From contig JBBDIO010000206.1 of the NCBI GenBank assembly GCA_040880365.1, positions 1 through 16,492 of the forward strand: DNA of 16,492 nucleotides, in the 5' to 3' direction. This document shows, in pieces, positions 6,835 through 13,100 of the stretch (its first letter is position 1; every line of letters starts with the position of its first letter). The notes beneath the pieces were generated by a model. The model was not told the origin of the DNA. It did not search any database and saw only the letters and a list, made by a program, of their open reading frames with translations. A program made the position numbers and the translations under genes. This stretch comes from JBBDIO01 sp040880365 (GTDB lineage Bacteria; Chloroflexota; Anaerolineae; Caldilineales; Caldilineaceae).

Positions 6835-7271
6835 GCTTTCGGCCACGGCGATTTCTGAAGGCGGCAGACGCAAGGATCACGGTAGGCTGTCCAAAAATAG
6901 CGCATACGGCGTCGGGCGTGCAGGTGTCCGCGCGCCTCTGCCCCGGTTGACTGCACAATTTGTGCATAATCTGCGCACAGACGCTGCGCCTCCGCCAGCT
7001 GTTGCGGGGGAATATCCGCGAGTAAATCCGGCATTTCTCCCCATTCCGTCTGCGAATTATACACAAAATTGTGTAATGTGGCGGCGAATTGTGTGCTGGG
7101 ATGTGCCTGCCAGCTCTGTAGTAAATCACACGCGGCCTGGGTAGCAGCGCAGGTGCGCTGTGCCGTGGCGCGCGCCTGGGGCGGCAATGCGCAGATCCAC
7201 GCCGAAACCGCTGCACCCAGAGATGTGTGGTGAGGTAAATTGAGACATTCGTCTGTGGCGTGGGCTGCCAT
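6831..7271 (-). CDS. Unknown 146-residue protein, first gene of the ATPase unit
   Basis: I do not recognise a family. The 146-residue product looks mainly helical and soluble, with Ala, Gln, Arg and Leu common and seven Cys residues scattered through it, and no signal peptide or membrane segment. The C-terminus is basic and aromatic (HARRRMRYFWTAYRDP). Evidence that it is a gene: its TGA (6833-6831) overlaps the ATG of the ATPase as ATGA, the protein composition looks ordinary rather than like an antisense shadow, and TAAGG lies about 12 nt before the ATG at 7271. The frame continues open upstream to 7490, but that part is Cys/His-rich, has poor codon sense and covers the regulatory region, so I start at 7271. 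Its tight coupling to a STAND ATPase suggests a partner, sensor or effector-adaptor of that ATPase. That role is inference. Confidence 0.62.
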   Translation of the reverse strand: MAAHATDECLNLPHHTSLGAAVSAWICALPPQARATAQRTCAATQAACDLLQSWQAHPSTQFAATLHNFVYNSQTEWGEMPDLLADIPPQQLAEAQRLCADYAQIVQSTGAEARGHLHARRRMRYFWTAYRDPCVCRLQKSPWPKA

Positions 7272-7293
7272 AACTGCGATTGCCTTACACGAT

Positions 7294-7319
7294 TTGTGAT
7301 GGCCGGTTGTGATGGCTGG
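7294..7319. repeat. 13-bp tandem duplication upstream of the ATPase unit
   Basis: TTGTGATGGCCGG (7294-7306) is followed directly by TTGTGATGGCTGG (7307-7319), one mismatch. It lies 23 bp upstream of the ATG at 7271 on the minus strand, in the leader of that unit. Confidence 0.85.
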
Positions 7320-7328
7320 CGCTGAGTA

Positions 7329-7354
7329 GCCTGTGCACTGCGAAACGCACAGGC
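7329..7354. repeat. Perfect 8-bp inverted repeat in the divergent region
   Basis: GCCTGTGC (7329-7336) and GCACAGGC (7347-7354) are fully complementary around a 10-nt loop. It would form a stable stem in the minus-strand leader of the 7271 gene, or serve as a protein site. Confidence 0.6.
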
Positions 7355-7365
7355 ACACAATTTTC

Positions 7366-7424
7366 GAATATGTTACACGAATTTTGGATTTGTGCATTGA
7401 CAATGTGTATTTCGTGTGATATTC
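7366..7424. promoter_or_regulatory. Long-range imperfect inverted repeat flanking a TTGACA/TTGTCA core
   Basis: GAATATGTTACACGAA (7366-7381) and TTCGTGTGATATTC (7411-7424) are inverted copies with one mismatch and a 2-nt gap. Between them ATTGACAAT (7396-7404) is itself near-palindromic and offers a -35 on either strand (TTGACA plus, TTGTCA minus). The right arm contains most of the plus-strand -10 box. This symmetry suggests coordinated control of the divergent genes at 7271 and 7570. On the minus strand the candidate TAACAT -10 (7375 to 7370) is 22 nt from TTGTCA, too far for a standard promoter without an activator. Confidence 0.45.
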
Positions 7425-7425
7425 T
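7397..7425 (+). promoter_or_regulatory. Predicted sigma70-type promoter for the small gene at 7570
   Basis: A perfect TTGACA (7397-7402), a 17-nt spacer and TATTCT (7420-7425). This is the best-formed promoter in the window. Transcription from about 7432 would give a leader of about 138 nt containing the hairpin at 7476-7505 and the repeat at 7515-7562. Confidence 0.6.
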
Positions 7426-7475
7426 CGATCTGCACGTGTGACGCACAGACACACACAATATACTACAAATTCAGC

Positions 7476-7505
7476 CCGGCTTGCAAACAAGTTGCAAAAA
7501 GCCGG
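7476..7505 (+). promoter_or_regulatory. Leader hairpin upstream of the small gene at 7570
   Basis: CCGGCTT (7476-7482) pairs with AAGCCGG (7499-7505), and inside it GCAA (7483-7486) pairs with TTGC (7492-7495) with a 3-nt bulge. It would fold in the 5' leader. It does not match a riboswitch class I know. Confidence 0.45.
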
Positions 7506-7514
7506 AATGAATGG

Positions 7515-7562
7515 GTGCAGTAATCAATGCAGTAAGTGATGCAGCAAGTAATGCAGAAGGAG
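7515..7562. repeat. Four-copy 12-bp tandem repeat running into the Shine-Dalgarno
   Basis: Four contiguous 12-nt units share the core RTGCAGNAA: 7515-7526, 7527-7538, 7539-7550 and 7551-7562. The last unit reads ATGCAGAAGGAG and provides most of the ribosome binding site of the gene at 7570. The array therefore leads directly into translation initiation. Confidence 0.85.
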
Positions 7563-7569
7563 GTCCTAC

Positions 7570-7914
7570 ATGTTCGGAGAAATGACCGAGGTTGTTGTGC
7601 GTTTGCGAATGGAAGATATTCGCGCAGAAACAGCCCATGCGCAACTGGTGAAGCTTGCGCTGGAAGGTCAGCGTCCCGCTGGCTTTCGTACCTGGCAAAA
7701 TCGCACACTCCAACTGTCTGGACTCGTATTGCGCTGGTGGGAAACATTGATACAGCATAGGCAACTTCGGACGCTTTTTTGTTTATGGACAGTTCGTAGC
7801 GAGGACAGACGAGTGCAATCCGACCCAGGAGCCGCAGTCAGGAGCCGCAGCGCGCATCAACTGAATACACTGCGGATTTTTGCGGCAAGTTCATCGGGCG
7901 TAAAGGGCTTCTGA
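7570..7914 (+). CDS. Small unknown protein with a strong ribosome binding site
   Basis: A 114-residue frame with the strongest Shine-Dalgarno in the window (AGGAGG at 7558-7563, 6 nt before the ATG) and a well-formed promoter upstream. Residues 1-65 look like a real small protein: an N-terminal helix RLRMEDIRAETAHAQLVKLAL, a basic turn GQRPAGFRTWQNR, and an amphipathic Leu/Trp-rich helix ending LRWWETLIQ that could touch a membrane. The rest (about 70-114) is Ser/Arg-rich and less convincing. I recognise no family. The last 58 bp overlap, antisense, the end of the hybrid kinase gene (stop at 7857), which is unusual; a sequencing or frame error could have removed an earlier stop. Function unknown. 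The initiation signals are the main evidence. Confidence 0.55.
   Translation: MFGEMTEVVVRLRMEDIRAETAHAQLVKLALEGQRPAGFRTWQNRTLQLSGLVLRWWETLIQHRQLRTLFCLWTVRSEDRRVQSDPGAAVRSRSAHQLNTLRIFAASSSGVKGF
7826..7851. repeat. 13-bp tandem duplication just past the kinase stop
   Basis: CAGGAGCCGCAGT (7826-7838) and CAGGAGCCGCAGC (7839-7851) are head-to-tail copies differing at the last base. They lie between the kinase stop codon (7857) and the body of the small gene, within the small gene's reading frame. Confidence 0.85.
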
Positions 7915-10793
7915 ATCCAGCCGACCCGACCTTGTTCGACCAGGTCGTAGCCCACTTCGTTGAGCGGATAGCCCGACATAAGGATCATGCGCGGGGCGTG
8001 GCGCGGCGCGCTGTTGGTATCATCGCGGATGCCGGTCTCGTCCGGCGTGTCGGGAATTTGGTGGGCAGCGATGGCATGGTAGATGGCAATGCCATCGGTT
8101 TCGGGTAAAACGATATCACACAAGATCAGGTCGATATGATGGGCGTGTTCTTTGTATAGATACAAGGCTTCGGCGCCCGATACGGCACAATAGACGGAAT
8201 AGCCCAGTTGGTCGTGCAGAATGTCGTAGATGGCGTACATGGCTTCGGCGTTATCTTCGATGAGCAGCACGTTTTGCTGTTCGGGGGCAGGGGGATCGGC
8301 CGCGGCTTGCCCCGGAAGAACGGCGGGAGCTTGGGCTTTTGCCAGAGGCAAAAAAATCGTAAACGTCGTGCCCATGTCCGGCTCGCTTTGCACATCAATT
8401 TCGCCATTGTGCTGCTTCACAATGCCATAGACCTGCGCCAAACCCAGTCCGGTGCCTTTTCCCATATCTTTGGTAGTAAAAAAAGGTTCGAAGATGTGGG
8501 GCAAATGATTTTGTGCAATGCCTGTGCCCGTATCGCGCACGGTTAACACCACCCATTCGCCGGGGGGGATTTCCACATCGAGTGGCACCTCATATTCTGT
8601 ATCTGTGTGCCAGTCGCGCAAGGTGAACTCCAGTTGTCCGCCCGTGAGCATGGCATCACGGGCGTTGAGCGCGAGGTTCATGATCACTTGTTGCATACGT
8701 GTGGCATCGGCCTGCACGCGTAGCTCTTCGCGGCTGATACGCACACTGATCTCCAGGTTTTCGGGCAAGGTCCGCCGCAGCAAGCCGACCATCTCCAGCA
8801 AAAAATCGCTCATATTCAATTCGGTCAGCGCGATGTGCGAGCGGCGACCGAAATCCAGAATCTGGGCGATCAGTTCGGCCGCGTGCTGGGTTTGGCGGCT
8901 GATGGTTTCCAGATAGTGCGTCCGTTTGGGCAAATCGGGATTTTTGAGCAGGGAGCCGCTGTAGAGCGAAATGACGGCCAGAATATTGTTGAAATCGTGG
9001 GCAATGCCTGCGGCCAATTGGCCCACGGTTGCCAGACGTTCCTGGCTTTGGATGGCTTCCTGGCGGCGGCGTTCTTCGGTCACATCGCGCAACACCAAAA
9101 GACAAAGCGATGTGTCGAATTCAGAATCGGGCTGCTGCGCGGTGGCAGATTCCTGCTCCGGCGTCTCTGCGGCGTGCAAGCTGCGCGTGGCATATTCCAG
9201 CACCGTGCCGCCGGGCAAGGTGAGTGTGTGCCAGTCGCCATCGCGCGCGCTTTGTGTCATTAGATCGTGACAAGAGTGTTCACCTAATCCCGCCAGCACA
9301 TCGCCCAACTGCGCCGTGCCCAAAAGTGGCAAGAGATCGCGGGCCTGGCGATTAGTCAGAATGATGCGGTTTTCGGTATTCAGAACCAGGACCGCTTCGG
9401 GCACGGTATCCACAATCTGTTGCATCTGCCGGGCCTGTTCTTGCGAATGGCGCAGAAGCTGTTGCATTTGCGCCGCATATTGGGTGCGCTGCAACGCCGT
9501 GCCCGTCATGGAGCTGATTGTGGTGAGCAGTTCCACATCCTCTTCGCTAAAGGGATCGGTGCGTGAAATCCAGATCGCCCCCAGCACTTCATCCTGGGCG
9601 CGCACCGGCACCCCGACTGTGCTAAAATCCGGTTCTTTTTCCCAATCCACATGTTCGTCACTCGGGACGCGTGTTTTGGCATAGTCGCGCCCGCGTCGCT
9701 TGATAAAAGGGCGTCCGTCGCGCACCAGCGAATCGGAGCCCGAGCGTGACGCGGGGATCTTCTGCCCCACCCACAGCTTGCCTTTGCCTACCCCCTCTTC
9801 TACGATGATGTCGTGGGTATCTGGGTCGATGCGCGAGAAGATGACATTGGCATCGTCAAAGAGATGCTGCAATATGGTCAGCACGGCCTGCAAGATCTCG
9901 GTGCGATCTTCGCTGGTGCGCAGCGCTTCGGCAATCGCCACAATCGCCGCTTGTTCGCGGGCGCGCTGTTTGCGCTGCGTCACATCTTTGGCAATGCCAT
10001 AGACGCCCACAATATCCTCATCTACCACTATGGGCAGGTTGGTGATGCGCGCGTCGAACAGGCTGCCATCCTGGCGCACTCCGCGAATTTCATAGGTTTG
10101 GGGTTTCCCGCTCAGCGCCCCCAGAAAGTGTTGGACAACTTCTTCAAAATGGGAGGGCGCAACAACCGATTGAAAGGCAATCCTGGGCAATTCGGCGGCA
10201 GAATAACCGATCAGGCGTAACATGCTGGCGTTGGCTTCGGTGAAGTTGCCATCGGGATCCAGGGCAAAGACGCCATCGGGATTTTGTTCGAAGAGGGAGC
10301 GATATTGTTGTTCGCTACGCGCCAATTGGCGTTGGGCATCGCGCTGGGCACGCAACATGCGGCGGCGGCTCAAAGCGTTGCGTACCGCCGCGCCCAACCG
10401 GCCGCGATAGGCTTTGTTGATATAATCCACCGCGCCGGCGTGGATCGCGGTCACTGCCTGTTCTTCGCCAATCGCGCCCGAAACCACAATCACCGGCGTG
10501 TCCAGATGTAACCGTTTGACATGGCGTAGCGCGGTCAGGGCATCGAACTGGGGCAGGCTAAAGTCGGTCAGAATGATGTCCCACGTTTTGAACAGATTGG
10601 CGACGAACTCCTCTTCCGTTTCCACGCGCAACCATTCCAGCGTATAGCCAAATTGGCTCAATTCGTGGGCGATCAACTCGGCATCATCTTCGTTGTCTTC
10701 GAGAAAGAGCGCGCGCAAGAGGTGTGGCGTTTCTTCGGTATGTGTTGATTGGAGCGTGCCGCGCGAGCGGCCCTCTGTCGACGCGTGAGACAT
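7857..10793 (-). CDS. Soluble hybrid histidine kinase: REC-PAS-GAF-PAS-HisKA-HATPase-REC
   Basis: A 978-residue cytoplasmic sensor kinase with no membrane segment. Domains in order: receiver 1 (about 26-142; acidic pair Glu32/Asp33, phosphoacceptor Asp77, Lys127), PAS (about 162-275), GAF (about 281-437), a second PAS (about 453-575), HisKA with the H-box GIAHDFNN and His599, HATPase_c with the N-box LNARDA (Asn710), DTGTG (Asp754) and GKGTGLGL (778-785), and receiver 2 (about 841-977; Glu846/Asp847, phosphoacceptor Asp893, Lys962). All catalytic residues are intact. The N-terminal receiver implies input from another kinase or phosphorelay, and the C-terminal one implies output by phosphotransfer; no HPt protein is visible here. 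The ligand is unknown. The ATG at 10793 is used although its ribosome binding site is poor. It is the only two-component gene in the window, divergent from the methylated-amine cluster, which it might regulate. Confidence 0.93.
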   Translation of the reverse strand: MSHASTEGRSRGTLQSTHTEETPHLLRALFLEDNEDDAELIAHELSQFGYTLEWLRVETEEEFVANLFKTWDIILTDFSLPQFDALTALRHVKRLHLDTPVIVVSGAIGEEQAVTAIHAGAVDYINKAYRGRLGAAVRNALSRRRMLRAQRDAQRQLARSEQQYRSLFEQNPDGVFALDPDGNFTEANASMLRLIGYSAAELPRIAFQSVVAPSHFEEVVQHFLGALSGKPQTYEIRGVRQDGSLFDARITNLPIVVDEDIVGVYGIAKDVTQRKQRAREQAAIVAIAEALRTSEDRTEILQAVLTILQHLFDDANVIFSRIDPDTHDIIVEEGVGKGKLWVGQKIPASRSGSDSLVRDGRPFIKRRGRDYAKTRVPSDEHVDWEKEPDFSTVGVPVRAQDEVLGAIWISRTDPFSEEDVELLTTISSMTGTALQRTQYAAQMQQLLRHSQEQARQMQQIVDTVPEAVLVLNTENRIILTNRQARDLLPLLGTAQLGDVLAGLGEHSCHDLMTQSARDGDWHTLTLPGGTVLEYATRSLHAAETPEQESATAQQPDSEFDTSLCLLVLRDVTEERRRQEAIQSQERLATVGQLAAGIAHDFNNILAVISLYSGSLLKNPDLPKRTHYLETISRQTQHAAELIAQILDFGRRSHIALTELNMSDFLLEMVGLLRRTLPENLEISVRISREELRVQADATRMQQVIMNLALNARDAMLTGGQLEFTLRDWHTDTEYEVPLDVEIPPGEWVVLTVRDTGTGIAQNHLPHIFEPFFTTKDMGKGTGLGLAQVYGIVKQHNGEIDVQSEPDMGTTFTIFLPLAKAQAPAVLPGQAAADPPAPEQQNVLLIEDNAEAMYAIYDILHDQLGYSVYCAVSGAEALYLYKEHAHHIDLILCDIVLPETDGIAIYHAIAAHQIPDTPDETGIRDDTNSAPRHAPRMILMSGYPLNEVGYDLVEQGRVGWIQKPFTPDELAAKIRSVFS

Positions 10794-10896
10794 TATTCAC
10801 TACCAGTTCTGACAATTCCAAAAATAACAGCAGCGACCATCTGGTGCGAACATTTGGGTGGTGTGTAGTATTGGGCAGTGTATGGCAAGCGTGCGC

Positions 10897-10924
10897 GAGA
10901 GGCAGTCTGTCGGCCTCGCCTCTC
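10897..10924. repeat. 7-bp inverted repeat upstream of the kinase
   Basis: GAGAGGC (10897-10903) and GCCTCTC (10918-10924) are complementary around a 14-nt loop, about 105 bp upstream of the kinase start. It could fold in the kinase leader. Confidence 0.4.
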
Positions 10925-10951
10925 TGTATCCTGGGCCATCCCTAGCACATA

Positions 10952-10980
10952 TATCTTAAGATCGCGCGTTTCTTAAGATA
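10952..10980. promoter_or_regulatory. Paired CTTAAG palindromes, probable operator
   Basis: TATCTTAAGA (10952-10961) and TCTTAAGATA (10971-10980) form a perfect 10-bp inverted repeat around 9 nt. Each arm is itself a palindrome (ATCTTAAGAT at 10953-10962; TCTTAAGA at 10971-10978), with centres 17 bp apart. The right copy occupies the -35 position relative to TATAAT at 10994-10999, which suggests binding of a regulator at a plus-strand promoter. The binding protein is not identifiable. Confidence 0.5.
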
Positions 10981-10993
10981 AGGAAAGGGTACA

Positions 10994-10999
10994 TATAAT
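10994..10999 (+). promoter_or_regulatory. Perfect TATAAT -10 box downstream of the CTTAAG palindromes
   Basis: TATAAT matches the -10 consensus exactly. The hexamer 17 nt upstream is TCTTAA (10971-10976), a poor -35 that belongs to the palindrome, so this would be an activator-dependent promoter. It would give a leader of about 275 nt before mttB at 11281. Confidence 0.4.
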
Positions 11000-11110
11000 A
11001 TTTTACGGCAAAATGGCCAAATAAGTGAATCGTCAATCACCACGCGCAGAAATTGTGAAGTTTACCTATGCGTGGACGAGGGCCAGATTTCCCGCACACG
11101 GCAATCTGAT

Positions 11111-11138
11111 TTGAATTCCGTTGGGCGTATGATATGCT
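11111..11138 (+). promoter_or_regulatory. Second candidate promoter for the methyltransferase cluster
   Basis: TTGAAT (11111-11116) and TATGCT (11133-11138) are 16 nt apart, about 140 nt before the start at 11281. Each matches 4 of 6 consensus bases. Prediction by pattern only. Confidence 0.35.
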
Positions 11139-11280
11139 GCTTTTTATTCGGAACGAGCCAACCCTCACAGCCGATTTCACTGACAATTTGTAGCGTCAAT
11201 TTTCACTGCCGACCTTCTACCACTATCTAACAAAAACCTGTCGCCTTGTCAACGTTGTCCAGCTCCAGAAAGACAGCTCT

Positions 11281-12906
11281 ATGACCACCATGCCTGCCCA
11301 TGCCGATGATCATACCGATGATCATGCCGCTGGCAATGCCGCCGATTCTGCTGCCGGCTCATCTGTGGCCGCCCCGCGCGGGGCGGCGCGCGAAGACAGC
11401 CACGCCCGGCGTCGTGAACGGCGCGAACGCCAGTCGGGCGCGGCGCGTGCGCCCCAGCCAACGCCCATTCAACATGCCATCCCCCGCTATGAATTGCTGG
11501 ACGCCGCCGCCGAAAACCAGATTCACGCGGCTTCCATGCGGATTCTGCGCGAATTGGGCATCGACTTCTATGATGACGAGGCGCGCGAAGTGCTGGCCGC
11601 GCACGGCGCGCGCGTAGAAGGCGAGACGGTCTACTTCGACGAAGCCACGCTCCTGCACTATGTGGGCCTGGCCCCGGCCCACTTTACGCAGCTGGCGCGC
11701 AACCCGGCCAATCGGGTGCAGATCGGCGGCAATCAGACCGTCTTCGCGCCGGTCTATGGGCCACCCTTTGTGCTGGATCTGGATCGCGGACGCCGGGAAG
11801 CCACACTGGAAGATTTTCAGAACTTTGTAAAACTGGCCTATCTTTCGCCCTATATCCACCATTCGGGCGGCACGATTGTGGAGCCTACCGACGAGCCGGT
11901 GCCCACCCGCCATTTGGATATGCTCTATGCGCACATCAAATACAGCGACAAGCCGTTCATGGGGTCGGTGACGGCCGCCGAAAATGCCGAAGACAGTGTG
12001 CGCATGGCCGAAATCCTCTTTGGCGCGGCGGAAATTCGCCAGAATCCCGCGCTCATCTCCCTGATCAACGTGAGCAGCCCTCGCCGCTATGATGATCGGA
12101 TGCTGGGCGCGCTCAAGGTCTATGCCAAGACGCGCCAGGCCATGATCATCACGCCGTTTCTCATGGGCGGCGCGATGTCGCCGGTGACGGTGGGCGGCAC
12201 ACTCGCGTTGCAAAATGCCGAAGCGCTGGCCGGCATTGCACTGACCCAGATGATCGAACCGGGCACGCCCGTGGTCTACGGCTCGTTTATGACCAATATC
12301 GATTTGCAGAGTGGCGCGCCCGTCTTTGGTTCGCCCGAAAGCCAGCTCGCCCTCTTTGCCAGCGCGCAGATGGCGCGCCGCTACAATCTACCTTTTCGCG
12401 GCGGCGGCATGTTTGCCAGTTCCAAGATTCCCGATGCCCAGGCGGGCTATGAGTCGGTGCAGGTCATGTTGCCCACCATCATGGCGCAGACCAATTTTGT
12501 GCTCCACGCCGCGGGCTGGCTGGAAAACGGGCTGGTGGCGGGCTATGAAAAATTCGTGGTTGATTGCGAATTGCTGGGCATGTATCATGTACTCACCAAA
12601 GGCATCGACCTTTCAGATGAAGGTATGGCGTTCGACGCGCTCCAGGAGGTGCCCCCCGGCGGCCATTTCCTGGGCACGCAACACACCATGCGCCACTTCC
12701 GCCACGCCTTTTTCCGCACCGATGTGTTCGATTACAACTCTGCAGAACAGTGGGAGCTGGACGGCAGCCTGGACACCTATCAGCGGGCCAATCGCAAATG
12801 GAAGGCCCAGCTTGCCGCCTACACGCCCCCGCCGTTGGATGATGGCATCGACCAGGCGTTGCAAGCGTATATGGCCCAGCGCAAACGCGAGCTGGGCTAT
12901 ACATAA
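11281..12906 (+). CDS. MttB-family (trimethylamine/betaine) methyltransferase, non-pyrrolysine
   Basis: A 541-residue cytosolic protein of the MttB superfamily (COG5598), whose members move a methyl group from a quaternary or tertiary amine to a corrinoid protein. The family runs from about residue 68; NQIHAASMRILRELGIDFYDDEARE, FMGSVTAAENAEDSV, GTPVVYGSFMTNIDLQSGAP and PFRGGG are characteristic segments. The frame is continuous with no internal TAG, so it is not a pyrrolysine enzyme like archaeal MttB; the non-pyrrolysine relatives include MtgB (glycine betaine), MtpB (proline betaine) and MtcB (carnitine). Substrate cannot be told from sequence. Residues 1-60 are a low-complexity His/Asp/Ala then Arg-rich extension, encoded partly by a 12-bp tandem duplication at 11303-11326. 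An ATG at 11290 is an alternative start. No corrinoid-protein gene is nearby, though a GcvT and two flavoenzymes follow on the same strand. Confidence 0.9.
   Translation: MTTMPAHADDHTDDHAAGNAADSAAGSSVAAPRGAAREDSHARRRERRERQSGAARAPQPTPIQHAIPRYELLDAAAENQIHAASMRILRELGIDFYDDEAREVLAAHGARVEGETVYFDEATLLHYVGLAPAHFTQLARNPANRVQIGGNQTVFAPVYGPPFVLDLDRGRREATLEDFQNFVKLAYLSPYIHHSGGTIVEPTDEPVPTRHLDMLYAHIKYSDKPFMGSVTAAENAEDSVRMAEILFGAAEIRQNPALISLINVSSPRRYDDRMLGALKVYAKTRQAMIITPFLMGGAMSPVTVGGTLALQNAEALAGIALTQMIEPGTPVVYGSFMTNIDLQSGAPVFGSPESQLALFASAQMARRYNLPFRGGGMFASSKIPDAQAGYESVQVMLPTIMAQTNFVLHAAGWLENGLVAGYEKFVVDCELLGMYHVLTKGIDLSDEGMAFDALQEVPPGGHFLGTQHTMRHFRHAFFRTDVFDYNSAEQWELDGSLDTYQRANRKWKAQLAAYTPPPLDDGIDQALQAYMAQRKRELGYT
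11303..11326. repeat. 12-bp tandem duplication in the mttB-like gene
   Basis: CCGATGATCATA (11303-11314) and CCGATGATCATG (11315-11326) are tandem copies with one mismatch, in frame, encoding the DDHT-DDHA repeat of the N-terminal extension. Confidence 0.85.
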
Positions 12907-12930
12907 GTAAGACATTATTTGATGGTTAGC

Positions 12931-13031
12931 TCACCGCGCCTGCGGTGATATGGGCAACAGAGAATGTCACGCCAGGAGGCGTGACCTACCGATTCGCAGG
13001 CACCGCAGTAGGTCACCGCTCCTGCGGTGAC
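12931..13031. repeat. Cluster of three REP-like hairpins between mttB and gcvT
   Basis: Three near-perfect hairpins with 4-nt loops: TCACCGC-GCCT-GCGGTGA (12931-12948), GTCACGCC-AGGA-GGCGTGAC (12966-12985) and GTCACCGC-TCCT-GCGGTGAC (13012-13031). The first and third share 17 of 18 bases. In addition GTGACCTAC (12981-12989) pairs perfectly with GTAGGTCAC (13008-13016), so hairpins 2 and 3 can exchange partners. This is the organisation of repetitive extragenic palindromes. It lies in the 194-bp gap of the presumed operon, where it could limit or stabilise downstream mRNA. Confidence 0.8.
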
Positions 13032-13100
13032 AAATGCTGTCACGCTGTTCAATTCAGTCTGCGTAATCGAACACGCAAGCCTCCACACAGGAATCGCTTC

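Larger units (their letters stand above)
10794..11280. other. Divergent regulatory region between kinase and mttB, no gene seen
   Basis: This 487-bp stretch is clearly more AT-rich than its flanks, particularly 10940-11260. It holds an inverted repeat (10897-10924), paired CTTAAG palindromes (10952-10980), a perfect TATAAT (10994-10999) and a second promoter-like pair (11111-11138). I see no open frame with a ribosome binding site, no tRNA, and no cobalamin or glycine riboswitch signature. Confidence 0.6.

Noticed and set aside
7272..7490. Upstream extension of the 146-residue protein to 7490
   Set aside because: It covers the divergent promoter region and its product is Cys/His-rich and unlike the rest. 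The start at 7271 fits better.
11006..11280. Cobalamin or glycine riboswitch before the methyltransferase gene
   Set aside because: I looked for a B12-box-like core and for paired glycine-aptamer motifs and saw neither.
11359..12213. 284-residue minus-strand frame over the mttB-like gene
   Set aside because: Antisense shadow in high-GC DNA; the MttB motifs are on the plus strand.
11281..12906. Pyrrolysine (TAG readthrough) in the MttB-like gene
   Set aside because: The frame has no internal TAG, so it is a non-pyrrolysine member of the family.
12931..13031. CRISPR array
   Set aside because: The units are short palindromes at unequal spacing with no uniform spacers and no cas genes, so REP-like is the better reading.
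12945..13100. N-terminal extension of the GcvT-like protein upstream of 13101
   Set aside because: It would be a translation of the REP-like repeats. A ribosome binding site and the family N-terminus point to 13101.
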